Shown: piece after piece, positions 35,271 to 45,205 of the stretch
How the letters are laid out: every line of letters begins with the position of its first letter
Numbering within the stretch: position 1 is the stretch's first letter
NCBI RefSeq assembly: GCF_020215645.1
Contig: NZ_CP084058.1
Span: 5,642,001 to 5,706,000, forward strand
Source of the DNA: Nonomuraea gerenzanensis
GTDB taxonomy: Bacteria; Actinomycetota; Actinomycetes; Streptosporangiales; Streptosporangiaceae
DNA: 64,000 nucleotides
Direction: 5' to 3'
The notes under the pieces: generated by a model
The model's database searches: none
What the model saw: the letters and a program-made list of their open reading frames with translations, nothing else
Told to the model about the DNA's origin: nothing
Translations under genes and position numbers: made by a program

Positions 35271-35344
35271 CGCGGAGCCTCCGTTCGGTCGCGCGGCCAT
35301 AGACATCGCCGACCAGACTTCCCGGCACTCCGGGCCATACCGTA
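35271..35344 (-). promoter_or_regulatory. Conserved 5' leader element, copy E (TrkH)
   Basis: -10-like TACGGT (35344-35339), 12 nt, GCCGGGAAGTCTGGTCGGC (35326-35308), then 37 nt to the short ORF ATG. Confidence 0.7.
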
Positions 35345-35526
35345 GCGCAGCGCGGGCGCGACCAGAACAAGCCGGCCGGCGCCGGGGCCATCCAAGGAGC
35401 ATGTGCTTGCGCGGCAGCGTCCGGGGATCGAGCAGAGACGTGCGTGCAACGCAGATGCGACCCGCATAATCGCGGCCTACAGGGCCCGCTTCCCTTTCCG
35501 CTGACCATTTGGTTAGTATGCTGTCC

Positions 35527-36165
35527 ATGCGATCAGCCGAGGATGATCTGACCGCCCGAGCCCGGATCAGGAACGCGGCGCTGGAGCTGTTCGGCGCCGA
35601 AGGAGTCGGCCGGGTGAGCCTCCGTGCGGTGGCCCAGCGGGCCGGCGTCTCGCACGCCCTGGTCCTGCATCACTTCGGCACCAAGGAGGGCCTGCGCCAG
35701 GCCTGCGACGACTATGTGATGTCCCTGGTGCGCGATGCTCCGGACGCCGATCTGGGCGACGCGGCCGGGCTGGCCGCCATGCTGGAGGCGGGCACGGCGG
35801 TACGCCGCTACCTGGGACGGGCGTTCCTGGACGGCACCCCGCAGGCGGCGGCGCTGTTCGACGAGCTCGTCGCCGCCACCGGTCAATGGCTGGAGCAGGG
35901 CGTGCGCGAGGGCTGGGTGCAGCCCAGCGACGACCCGCCGGCGCGGGCCGCGATGTACGTGACCTATCTGCTGGCACCGCTGGCGTTCGGCGAGCAGCTG
36001 GCGCGCTCGCTGGGCGTGACGGACGTGCACGACCTGCGGGCGTTGCTGCGCTTCTCCCGCGCCGGCGTCGAGATCTTCACCCGCGGCGTGTTCGCCGACG
36101 AGCGCGCCCTGAAGGCGTGGGACGCCATGCGTGACGAAGGCGGGCCACAGCGCGGCTCGCGGTGA
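35527..36165 (+). CDS. TetR-family regulator
   Basis: 212 residues from ATG 35527. HTH at about 5-52: RARIRNAALELFGAEGVGRV, LRAVAQRAGVSHALVLHHFG. A -10-like TAGTAT at 35513-35518 ends eight bases before the ATG and there is no RBS, so the mRNA is probably leaderless. In-frame ATG 35518 and TTG 35509 are alternatives. It precedes the CocE-type hydrolase by 36 nt and may be co-transcribed with it. Confidence 0.9.
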   Translation: MRSAEDDLTARARIRNAALELFGAEGVGRVSLRAVAQRAGVSHALVLHHFGTKEGLRQACDDYVMSLVRDAPDADLGDAAGLAAMLEAGTAVRRYLGRAFLDGTPQAAALFDELVAATGQWLEQGVREGWVQPSDDPPARAAMYVTYLLAPLAFGEQLARSLGVTDVHDLRALLRFSRAGVEIFTRGVFADERALKAWDAMRDEGGPQRGSR

Positions 36166-36201
36166 ACGCCGCGCCTGCTGCCCAGGAAAGGAACATCCGT
36201 C

Positions 36202-37821
36202 ATGAGCATCACCGCCAAGATCCTGGCACGCAGGGCGAAACTGGCCCCGGCGGAGACCAAGGACGTGATGGTCGAGCAAGATCTGCCCATCCCCATGCCG
36301 GACGGCATCGTGCTGCTGGCCGACCACTACGCCCCCCAAGGGCTCGGTGACCGGCCGACCGTGCTGATCCGCTCGGTGTACACCGACAGGACCAAGGGCG
36401 CCATGGTCAGCCGCCTGGTCGCCGAACGCGGCTTCCATGTCGTGGTCGTCAGTGGCCGCGGAACCTGCGGATCCGGCGGGACCCTCACCCCGTTCGTCTC
36501 CGAGCGCGACGACGGCCTGGCCGTCCTGGAGTGGCTGCGCAAGCAGCCGTGGTTCACCGGCGAGCTGGGCACACTGGGACAGAGCTACAACGGCTACACG
36601 CAGTGGGCGATCGCCGTCGGCGCCGGGCCCGAGCTGCGGGCCATGAGCACCTCGCTGATCGGGTCCAACGCCTACAATCTGATCTACCCGGGCGGCGCGC
36701 TGGCTCTCGAGCTCTTCCTCGGCTGGATCAGCATGGTCGCCCAGCAGGAGAAGCCGCTGCCCGTCTACCTGTCCACCGTGGCGTCAGGCGGCAGGAGGCG
36801 GGCGCGGGCCGCCCGCCACCTCCCGCTCACCGAGGCCGACACCGTCGCCATCGGCGCCGTGGCCCCGCACTGGCGGGACTGGCTCGCGCATCCCGACGCC
36901 GGCGACCCGTGGTGGTCCGCCGGTGACCACAGCCGGGACCTCCCGGCGGTGTCCGCCCCGAACCACCTGGTCAGCGGCTGGGACGACGTCGCGCTGCCCG
37001 GCCTGGTCCGCGACTACCAGGCGCTGCGCAAGGCGGGGCGCGAGCCGTACCTCACCATCGGGCCGTGGCGGCACTGGGACGCGGCGCTGTCGACGACAGC
37101 GCTGCGGGAGAGCCTCGTCTGGCTCCGCGCCCACCTGTTGCAGGACCGGAACGGTCTGCGCGCGACGCCGGTGCGCATCTACGTCAGGGGTGCGGAGGAG
37201 TGGCGCGACCTACCGGCCTACCCGCCCGCCGAGGTGCGACCGCAGCGCTTCTACCTGGGCGCGAACGGCGCTCTGGGAGGCGATCCGCCTGCTGACTCCG
37301 CGCCCGACCGTTACCGCTTCGACCCCGCCGACCCGACCCCGGCGGTGGCCGGGATGTCCCGCATGATCGGCATCTCGCGCAGGACCGGGGAGAGCGTGCT
37401 GGCCGGGCGTGCCGACGTCCTGACCTACACCGGCGAGCCGTTGCCGGCCGATCTGGAGGTCATCGGCGTCCCCGCCGCCGAGCTGCATGTGACCTCCAGC
37501 CTCGCGCACACCGACTTCTACGTACGCGTCAGCGACGTGGCCCCCTCGGGCACGATCACGCAGGTCTCCGACGCGCTGCGCCGGTTCGCCGCCGACCGTC
37601 CGCTCGACGGGATGGCCGAGATCGAGCTGGCGCCCGCGGCCTTCCGTTTCAAGCGCGGCCACCGCATCCGGGTGCAGGTGGCGAGCGCGGCCTACCCCCG
37701 CTGGGACCGCAACCCCGGCACCGGCGAGCCACCCGCCACCGCGAGCGCGATGCGCGCAGCCGACCAGCAGATCCACCACGATCCCAGCCGTCCGTCGGCC
37801 GTCGTGCTGCCGGTCACCTGA
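36202..37821 (+). CDS. CocE/NonD-type serine hydrolase (X-Pro dipeptidyl peptidase fold)
   Basis: 539 residues, RBS AGGAAAGGAAC. N-terminal S15-type alpha/beta domain: GRGTCGSGG (85-93), nucleophile Ser128 in GQSYNGYTQW, His region near 290 (IGPWRHWD). A C-terminal jelly-roll of the XPP type (ADLEVIGVPAAELHVTSSLA, FKRGHRIRVQV) completes the fold. Hydrolyses an ester or amide bond of an unknown compound. No signal peptide, so cytoplasmic. Confidence 0.9.
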   Translation: MSITAKILARRAKLAPAETKDVMVEQDLPIPMPDGIVLLADHYAPQGLGDRPTVLIRSVYTDRTKGAMVSRLVAERGFHVVVVSGRGTCGSGGTLTPFVSERDDGLAVLEWLRKQPWFTGELGTLGQSYNGYTQWAIAVGAGPELRAMSTSLIGSNAYNLIYPGGALALELFLGWISMVAQQEKPLPVYLSTVASGGRRRARAARHLPLTEADTVAIGAVAPHWRDWLAHPDAGDPWWSAGDHSRDLPAVSAPNHLVSGWDDVALPGLVRDYQALRKAGREPYLTIGPWRHWDAALSTTALRESLVWLRAHLLQDRNGLRATPVRIYVRGAEEWRDLPAYPPAEVRPQRFYLGANGALGGDPPADSAPDRYRFDPADPTPAVAGMSRMIGISRRTGESVLAGRADVLTYTGEPLPADLEVIGVPAAELHVTSSLAHTDFYVRVSDVAPSGTITQVSDALRRFAADRPLDGMAEIELAPAAFRFKRGHRIRVQVASAAYPRWDRNPGTGEPPATASAMRAADQQIHHDPSRPSAVVLPVT

Positions 37822-37841
37822 CGCGGGGCACCGCGCTGCTA

Positions 37842-38459
37842 TCATCGCTCCGGCCGGGTCAGGCCGGTGGCGACGAGGTCGATGAGCCGGTCGAGGATCT
37901 GCGGGTACAGGTCGGGGCGGGCCAGCCGGTCGCGGTGCAGCGGCATCATGAGGACGGCCTGCAACACGCCGACGATCACCTCAGGGTCGTCGCCGGAGAG
38001 GTCGTCGCTGTGCTCGGCCAGGTAGGCCGCCAGGGCGGTGACCGGGTTGTCCGGGGCGGAGGTGACTCGGTCGAGGTCCAGTTTCCTGGCCACGGCCGCC
38101 ATCTCCTCGGGGTGGGTCATCAGCCTGCCGTAGAGGGGGTTGCCGTCCAGCTCGGCCAGCGTGGCGTGCAGGAAGGCGCGCAGCCCGGCGCGGGTGCCGG
38201 GCTCCTTGCGCAGCGCTCCGTCGATGACTCTGCTCTTGACCTCGGCCATCTGGGCGAGCATCAGCTCCAGGTACAGCGCTTCCTTGGAGTCGAAGAAGAC
38301 GTAGAAGGTGCTCTTGGCGATCCCGGTGCCCGCGACCAGGTCCTCCAGGGAGGTCTTGCGCAGGCCCTGGGTGGTGAACAGCCGCAGGCCGTTGTCCAGG
38401 AGCAGCCGCGTGATGCGCGCCTTTTCCGCGGCCGAGAAGGCGGGAGGCATGAGGTGCAC
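37842..38459 (-). CDS. TetR-family regulator with autoregulatory operator
   Basis: 205 residues. HTH at about 12-57 (ARITRLLLDNGLRLFTTQGL, LEDLVAGTGIAKSTFYVFFD). ATG 38459 with AAGGTGCACCTC upstream. Its promoter holds TGGAAACA-N11-TGTTTTCA (38470-38496), almost the same as the operator of the FAD monooxygenase at 9.6 kb, where a copy of this gene's last codons survives at 8402-8443. It therefore probably represses that distant gene too. Convergent with the hydrolase gene. Confidence 0.9.
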   Translation of the reverse strand: MHLMPPAFSAAEKARITRLLLDNGLRLFTTQGLRKTSLEDLVAGTGIAKSTFYVFFDSKEALYLELMLAQMAEVKSRVIDGALRKEPGTRAGLRAFLHATLAELDGNPLYGRLMTHPEEMAAVARKLDLDRVTSAPDNPVTALAAYLAEHSDDLSGDDPEVIVGVLQAVLMMPLHRDRLARPDLYPQILDRLIDLVATGLTRPER

Positions 38460-38469
38460 CTTCCGTAAG

Positions 38470-38496
38470 TGGAAACATGTTGATCAGATGTTTTCA
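38470..38496. promoter_or_regulatory. TetR operator
   Basis: TGGAAACA-N11-TGTTTTCA, 27 bp, one mismatch between arms (extended arms GTGGAAACAT/ATGTTTTCAC), centred 24 bp upstream of the TetR start. Same length and arms as 9629-9655. Confidence 0.7.
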
Positions 38497-38736
38497 CAGC
38501 GACCGGAGTCTGGCCTGGGTCTGGTCGCCGCCGTCGGCGTCCTTGGCCTGCTCCGTGCCTTCGCGGAGGGTTCTTCTCGTCGATGAGTGCCGCCTCCTGC
38601 GTCTGCATCCAGTCCAGCGCCGCCGCACCCACCGGCGCGGTCGCCCGATGCGGGGATGGGCGCGCTTGACTTCTGGGCGTGCACCCGCTGATCAGGGCAG
38701 GCAGCGAGACTGTTGGCACGGCGTCCGGGTCGTCTG

Positions 38737-40200
38737 TCATGAGCGCCAGGGGTACTGGTCGTGGTACGGGTCGCCGGTGTCGCGCAGCCAGGCGTCCAGG
38801 GCGGCCCGCTGGGCGGTCAGCACCGCGGTGGTCTCCGGGCCGGTGCCGCCGGCGAGGTTGTGCAGGCAGTGCGGGTCGGCGTCCAGGTCGTAGAGCTCTT
38901 CGGGGACGCGGTGCTGGTAGAAGGTGACCCGTTCGGCGACGGCGGGGTCGGTGGCGGCGGCGGTGACCATGGCGCGCCAGGTCAGGCCGGACATGTTCTC
39001 GGCCTGGTAGCCGGCCTGGCCGTCGGACCAGGCGTTCCAGACGTAGCTCCAGCGCGGGCCGTGGAGGCCGCGCATGTCGTAGCGGGCGCCGTTGGCGGAT
39101 TCGTGGAAGACCGTGGCGATCTGGCCGCGGCCGGCCTGGAGGCCGCCGTCCAGCAGGGAGGTCAGGTCGCGTCCGTCGAGACCGTCCGGCGACTGCGCGC
39201 CGGCGGCCCGGCAGAGCATCGGGAACAGGTCCATGGTGGAGACGAAGTGCCGGTGGTCGGCGTGGCCGGGGCGGGTGACGCCGGGCCAGCGGATGATCAG
39301 CGGGGTGCGGGTGCTGTGCTCGTAGCAGTTGGCCTTGGCGTACGGCACCGCGATGCCGTTGTCGGACATGAAGATCACGATCGTGGACGAGGCCAGCCCG
39401 GCGGAGTCCAGGGCGGCCAGGACGGCGGCGAGCGTGTCGTCGGAGCGGCGGGCGCTGCTGAGGTATTCGGACATCTCCTTGCGGATGTCGGGCAGGTCGG
39501 GCAGATAGCCGGGCACGGTGGCCTCGTCCGGGGTGTAGACGCGGGACGGGGCGGCCATGGTGGCGCGTTGCTCGGGGGTGTAGCCGATCTGTTCGGCGGC
39601 GCTACCGTGGTAGGGGCGGTGCGGGTCTTCGGCGTTGGCCATCAGGAAGAACGGCCGCCCTTCCGTCTTGGCCCGCTCGAACAGCGTGGTGGCCGCCTCG
39701 GCGTAGCGGGCCGGGTTGCGTCCCATGCCGAGCTGGTCCGGGTCGGCGCGCAGGTCCCAGGTGAACCGGTCGACGGGCGTGAGGTGGCCGGCCTTGCCGA
39801 GGATGCCGGTCAGGTAGCCGCGCGGGCGCAGCAGGTCGTTCAGGACCGGGACGTCGTCGCGGATCGGCTCGAAGCCCTCGGCGCCGTTGCGGTGCGGGTA
39901 GCGGCCGGTCAGCATGGCCGAGCGGCTCGGCTGGCAGATGGCGACGGGGACGTGCGCCCGGTGGAAGCTCGCGCCCTGCCGGTGGAGCCGGTCGATGGCC
40001 GGGGTGAGATCGGCCCGGCCGCCGAAGCAGCCGGGGCTGTCGCCGCCCAGGTCGTCGACCGTGAACAGCAGGATGTTCGGTGTGGCCTGCGCGGAGTCGC
40101 CGTGGGCGGAGGCCGCGGGCACGGTGAGGGGAGATACGGCGGCGACCGCGGCCGCCCTGGACAACAGGGTGCGGCGGGAGATCGCTGACGCTCGGTTCAC
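38737..40200 (-). CDS. Tat-exported sulfatase (type I, Cys-dependent)
   Basis: 487 residues from GTG 40200. A twin-arginine leader SAISRRTLLSRAAAVAAVSP precedes an Ala-rich cleavage region. Metal Asp49-Asp50 in TVDDLGG; active-site Cys89 in CQPSRSAMLTGR, the CxPSR site that formylglycine-generating enzyme modifies; GRYPHRNG and SDNGIAVP complete the sulfatase core. It acts outside the membrane on a sulfated substrate. A formylglycine-generating enzyme is not encoded in the window. AAAAGGATCATGGA precedes the start. Confidence 0.92.
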   Translation of the reverse strand: MNRASAISRRTLLSRAAAVAAVSPLTVPAASAHGDSAQATPNILLFTVDDLGGDSPGCFGGRADLTPAIDRLHRQGASFHRAHVPVAICQPSRSAMLTGRYPHRNGAEGFEPIRDDVPVLNDLLRPRGYLTGILGKAGHLTPVDRFTWDLRADPDQLGMGRNPARYAEAATTLFERAKTEGRPFFLMANAEDPHRPYHGSAAEQIGYTPEQRATMAAPSRVYTPDEATVPGYLPDLPDIRKEMSEYLSSARRSDDTLAAVLAALDSAGLASSTIVIFMSDNGIAVPYAKANCYEHSTRTPLIIRWPGVTRPGHADHRHFVSTMDLFPMLCRAAGAQSPDGLDGRDLTSLLDGGLQAGRGQIATVFHESANGARYDMRGLHGPRWSYVWNAWSDGQAGYQAENMSGLTWRAMVTAAATDPAVAERVTFYQHRVPEELYDLDADPHCLHNLAGGTGPETTAVLTAQRAALDAWLRDTGDPYHDQYPWRS

Positions 40201-40335
40201 TCCATGATCCTTTTCATCGCGTACGGGGAGATCCAGGTGTATTCGGGCAGGCGTTTCCGCGGCGTTTCCGGACGGCACCCCGGACCGAGTGGTCCCGCAC
40301 TCCGTCACCGCCCACGGCTCCAGCCCTGCCTGCCG

Positions 40336-41130
40336 CTACTCGGCGGCTGTGGTGATCAGTTCGCGGGTGTCGTCGATCAGCTCCTGAATGGGCGGATTGG
40401 TCCTGTCGGCGTAGTTGAACAGGAAGACGACGACCCAGCCGCTGTCGATATGCACGTCGAGCAGCGTGGAGGTGCCCAGCGAGCCGCCGCCGTGCCCGAT
40501 GATCTGCTGTCCGTTCCGGTTGCTGGCCAGAGCCCGGCCGAACCGCTCCAGGTCCGGCGCCGTGGTGAAGGCGTCGCCCGCCGGCGTGCCGATGTACGGG
40601 CTGCCGTACTGCTCCGGATACTCCAGGGTGTCGACCCGCTGGCCCGCGGCCGAGGTCGTGTACGGGTGGGCGATGTCGTCGTCGGACAGCTGCTGCGGGC
40701 GGGTGTAGTAGTCCGTGCGCGACATGCCGGCGACGTCGAAGACGTGCTTGCGGACGTAGTCGTAGAAGGACTGGCCGGACACTTCCTGCACGATCGCGCC
40801 GAGAGTGCAGAAGCCCGAGTTGCTGTAGCCGGACTTGGTGCCGGGTGTGAAGAGCAGCGCCGACTTACGGATGATCCCCATGATGCCGTCCAGCATCGCG
40901 GCGCCGCTGGTCCACTTGCCCGCGTTCGCGCGGAAGTCCTCCGAGGTCTGGAAGTTGGCCAGGCCGAAGGTGTGGGTGAGCAGATGGTGCACGGTGACGG
41001 CGTCGGCGACGGCGGAGGGGAAGCCGCCCAGGTAGGCGCCGATCGGCTGGCCGAGGTCGAGCTTGTCCTGTTCGGTCGGTTGCATGATCGCGATGGCGGT
41101 GAAGAGCCGACGGGCGTCTGCAGTTCGCCA
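40336..41130 (-). pseudogene. Beta-lactamase-like serine hydrolase, N-terminally broken
   Basis: The frame from about 41113 reads RLFTAIAIMQPTEQDKLDLG and continues through LLTHTFGLANFQ, a YSN motif (KSGYSNSGFCTLG), and HGGGSLGTST (the HxG motif) to residue TTAAE. This is the class C / serine-hydrolase fold. The SxxK nucleophile segment, expected just before LFTAIAIMQ, is scrambled (TSMANCRR in another frame), and an in-frame TGA lies upstream. The catalytic Ser-Lys pair and the N-terminus are missing. Confidence 0.75.
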
Positions 41131-41639
41131 TCGACGTCACGACGAGCAACCCGCGTCCAGCCCAAGCTGCGCCCGGCCATGTACAAGGCCGCCGAGGACG
41201 TGCTCTGTCCCGACCGCTGACATGCGCATCGGCCTCAGCCAGGTAGGCGGCAGCGAACCCATCCCAGGATCGTCGATCAGAGACTCGGCGGAGATGGGCC
41301 AGCGACCGCACACGGAGCGACGGCGGCCGTGGCGCAGCCCGGCCGTGTGCGTACGCGCATCCGACGACGGCGACATCGATGCCGCGCCTGTCTGCCGGGG
41401 CTAGCGGGGTCGTGGTCAGCCGCTGGTAGTCGGCCTCGAAGAGGGGGCCCAGGATGCGCGCGCCGATGTAGAGCATGGGCTCGCGCATCGACGGCATCCG
41501 GCGCCTGGACGCGGTCACCAAGTGGCCCGGCTCCCCACCGAACGCCAGCGGCGGACGCGTTTTCATCGGCAACGGCGGCGGGGCGAGAAGCTGGCCAAGC
41601 GTCCCTACATCGATCTGTTCCGCACCCCGAGCTTCCCAT
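41131..41639. other. Degenerate coding DNA, no intact gene
   Basis: On the complement a protein-like segment LYIGARILGPLFEADYQRLT, AVVGCAYAHG and (in another frame) SWDGFAAAYLAEADAH suggests a decayed gene broken by indels. I cannot name the family. Confidence 0.4.
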
Positions 41640-41793
41640 CCAGCCGGTCGGCAGCACTGCGCTCGCCGGCGGCAACACCAACTGGACCATCTACCGCGAC
41701 CGCGACCTGATGGGCATCTTCCTGAGCAACTGCGAGCTGGACACCCAGGCGATCATCGACCAGGAAGGACGGGCGGTCTTCGGCACCGCCTGA
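41640..41793 (+). pseudogene. C-terminal fragment of a serine hydrolase
   Basis: GGNTNWTIYRDRDLMGIFLSN, then AIIDQE, is the usual C-terminal strand and helix of class C-like serine hydrolases, but on the strand opposite to the fragment at 40336. No N-terminal part remains. Confidence 0.6.
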
Positions 41794-42125
41794 CCAGGGC
41801 GACGCCGACGCGCGGGCCCGCTGCCTTCGACCGGTTGTGGTGGCAGCGGGCCGATGCGTTGTTCGAACCGGCGTCCGGCCGGAACTCGGCCAGCAGGTCG
41901 TAGGAGGCGAACGGTGGCCCGTGCTGGCCGATGGTTTGCCCGGACAGTGTCCCCGGCCGCCTGGCGAAGCCGGTAGGACCGCTCCGCGATCAGTTCGGAC
42001 GTGGGGCCGCCCAGGCAGGTCGAGCCAACGATCATGAGTTCTCGGCGGTGCCTACTGCCCAGAAGGTGCCCTTGTCGCTGTGGGTGAACAAGGTGGCTTT
42101 GATCCCGGCCTGGTGCGTGCTGGGA
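41794..42125. other. Intergenic stretch, nothing supported
   Basis: No frame here has an RBS or recognisable protein. It ends at the stop of the small secreted protein gene. Confidence 0.4.
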
Positions 42126-42428
42126 TCAGTCGACGCACATCGCTTCGTGGGTGGACTGGAAGACCCAGGTGCCGCCACCCGGAGAGGTATAGATGCCGAA
42201 ATTCTGATAGGTCCCAGGGGTGCAGTCGTGGCCGACCGCGAGGACGGCCTGCCGGGCCCGCCGTTCGGCCGCCGCCACCCCTTCCGCGTAGGTGTTGCCC
42301 GCGCCCACGACAGTGGCGCTGCGGGGAGTGTCATAGCCGTCGGCGTGCGCGGCCACGGGCGTGGTTGCCAGGCCGACCGCCAACGCTGAGGCGAGGCCGA
42401 ATCGGCGGAGTAAAGTGACTTTTCGCAT
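42126..42428 (-). CDS. Small secreted protein
   Basis: 100 residues from ATG 42428, RBS AAGGAG (42438-42433 on the complement). A Sec signal peptide covers about residues 1-30 (RRFGLASALAVGLATTPVAA, cleavage near AHA). The mature part holds two Cys (HDCTPGTY and EAMCVD), probably one disulfide. No named domain recognised. The local DNA is less GC-rich than its surroundings. Confidence 0.75.
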   Translation of the reverse strand: MRKVTLLRRFGLASALAVGLATTPVAAHADGYDTPRSATVVGAGNTYAEGVAAAERRARQAVLAVGHDCTPGTYQNFGIYTSPGGGTWVFQSTHEAMCVD

Positions 42429-43089
42429 GGTTCTCCTTACAGGGGCGGGCATTTGGTTGATCGATGCTAATTCGGCGGCAGCGTCGACCGTATGTCACAA
42501 GATTTCGGCGGTCGTTGCCTCATGGTGGAGCGCATGGCTGAGGCCACTCCAATGAATTCTCATTCAATTGGAGCGAGAGTTGTTGTGTGCTGCGCCTCGC
42601 ATGCCTCCACCGTCCGCCCTCCACTGCACTACGGGGTCGGCCGGCCAGAATGCCGGCCGCTCCGGTCATGCGACTGCGCTGCCGAGTCGCCCTCGAGCGC
42701 CGCCTCGAGATCTACAAGCATGCATACTTTGATCGCTGCCGGGACCACTGTCAACGGTTGTGGCGAGGCCCTTTCTGTTGCCAACTTTCGGGCTCCGGGG
42801 GCGGCAGGTTCAATTCCGGCCATATTGTGAACTCTGCGCTGGAGTCAGCGCTGAAAGCCATTGTCGCCGTGTCTCTGCTTGGCGATCTTGTGCGTGCCGT
42901 GCTGCACATTTTCGGTCGGAGACGCAGATTGTGAGACGGTCGGTTCGGCCAGCGCGCACCGGCATTGATGAAAGTTTCATCGGCGCATGGCCGCGCCGCC
43001 CCTGGCGATTTGTCTTCGCGAGAACACGGCTTCACGTCTCTGCGACCAGATAGCCCTTCGCTTCCGGGGAAGGATGCGAAGGCGTAAAT
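42429..43089. other. Lower-GC intergenic stretch
   Basis: 660 bases with no supportable gene. Composition is visibly more AT-rich (for example around 42550-42575), suggesting imported or decayed DNA. A T-arm-like GGTTCAATTCCGGCC near 42806 is not part of a foldable tRNA. Confidence 0.4.
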
Positions 43090-43627
43090 GACTAACACCT
43101 CGGGATGGTCGGCATGCTGGCCATGTTCGCCGGCACCGCCGTACCGGCCCAGGCCAGGGGCGCCGGTGAGGATGACGTTGTCGAGTGCGCCGGCACGCCA
43201 GGCGGTCAGGACGGCGGACAGGCAGGTGAGCAGCTCGCCCAGCGATGCGTGGGCGGGGCCGCCAGGTCCCGGCACGCCCGTGCCATGGGCTCCGACCGTC
43301 AGTACCCCGCTGAATGTGATGTCGCTGACGGCCGACACCGGCCATGGCGAAACGGAAATGCGTCGGCTCGTCCATGGTGACCCCGGCACCGGCCCGGACG
43401 GTGGGTGGCGTGCGGACAAGCAGCTTCACCTCGGTCAGGTGCCGGGTGGCGTCGGCCAGCACCGCCCCGCCGGTGCGCTCGCGCGACCAGCTGCGGTACC
43501 GCTCGCGCCACAGCCGTGTCTGGCCCGGAGAACCCGATAGGCGGGGCCTGGCCGGCCGGGCCAGTGGCGGGGTCGTCGGGGATGGGCAGGGCCGGGACGT
43601 CCGAAGGCTCCGATACAGATCATTCAC
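43090..43627 (-). pseudogene. FAD-linked oxidase remnant
   Basis: Across shifted frames of the complement: TRLWRERYRSWSRE, VTMDEPTHFRFAMAGVG, SATSHSAGY and DITFSGVLTVGAHGTGVPGP. This resembles the N-terminal FAD-binding half of cholesterol/xylitol-oxidase-type flavoproteins (GVLxIxxHGTxVP). Several frameshifts, no intact frame, and the C-terminal substrate domain absent. Confidence 0.6.
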
Positions 43628-43645
43628 GCAGGCCCAGGACGGCGA

Positions 43646-44445
43646 TCAGCACGGGTGCACGCGACGGACCGCATCGAGCAGGCGCCGCAGGTGCAGGGTG
43701 TCCGGGGCGACGGCGGTGACCAGGAGGGCAGAGCCGGCGAGCGGGGTCAGCACGGCCTGCCCGTTGGCGGGGTCGTCGCCGAACAGCCGGACGCCGGGCG
43801 GATCTTCGGCGTAGGCGGGGTCGACGATGAGGAGCTGGCCGGCGGCGCGGTGACCGGCCAGGACGGCGGGGCCGTCCCAGCCGGGCGCGTCCGGCCCGTA
43901 CGCGCTCTGCTGGTCCAGCAGGAGATGTCCGTCGTGCCGGACGGTGAGGCGGGTGGTCAGCCGGCCCGGCGGTTCGCCGGCCCGGCCGAGGACCTGTTCT
44001 TCGCGCAGGACGAGACGGGCGCCGGCGGCGACGTCGACGGTGCAGCTCTGGCGCAGGTTGCTGCGGGCGGCGCTGATCAGCGGCTCGGGCAGCCAGTGCA
44101 GGCTCGCCTGCTCAGCCACGCTCAGGTGCACGTCGTAGGTGGCGTGCCCGGGAGTGGCGCCGCGCAGCGCGATGGTGGCGGCGGCCGTGGTGACGTGCAG
44201 GTGGGCGCCGGGTTCGACGGCGGCTTCGATGCGCAGCCGATCGCCGCCGAGCGGGGCGCTCATCACGCCCAGGACGCACACCCGCGCCTGATTCCCCTGC
44301 GGACGGTGGCGGCGCAGGTCGAAGGGGCCGGCACCGGCCAGGACGGGAAGCGCGGTCTCGTCTCCCACGCTGATCGCCCTGATCCGGGCGGCGGCATGCA
44401 CGCCACAGGCGGTGCACCCCGCCGCAGCGGACTGAGGGGCGATGC

Positions 44446-44449
<4 letters not shown>
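43646..44449 (-). CDS. ureD: Urease accessory protein UreD
   Basis: 267 residues. [40 protein letters not shown] and [20 protein letters not shown] are UreD/UreH signatures. UreD binds apo-urease with UreF and UreG to deliver nickel. GTG 44449 overlaps the ureG stop (GTGA). Last gene of the urease operon. Confidence 0.93.
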
Positions 44450-45159
<710 letters not shown>

Positions 45160-45205
45160 GACTGCTCCAGACGTCGGGAGGCGAACAGGCCGAGAAGCGA
45201 ACGGG

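Noticed and set aside
33739..35469. 576-residue plus-strand open frame across trkH
   Set aside because: Fully antisense to a clear TrkH gene, with low-complexity Gly/Asp/His/Arg composition; a GC-rich shadow. Only the possible antisense transcript is kept as a finding.
42790..42830. tRNA-like T-arm (GGTTCAATTCCGGCC)
   Set aside because: No acceptor stem or anticodon arm can be folded around it; the T-stem has a mismatch. Probably chance.
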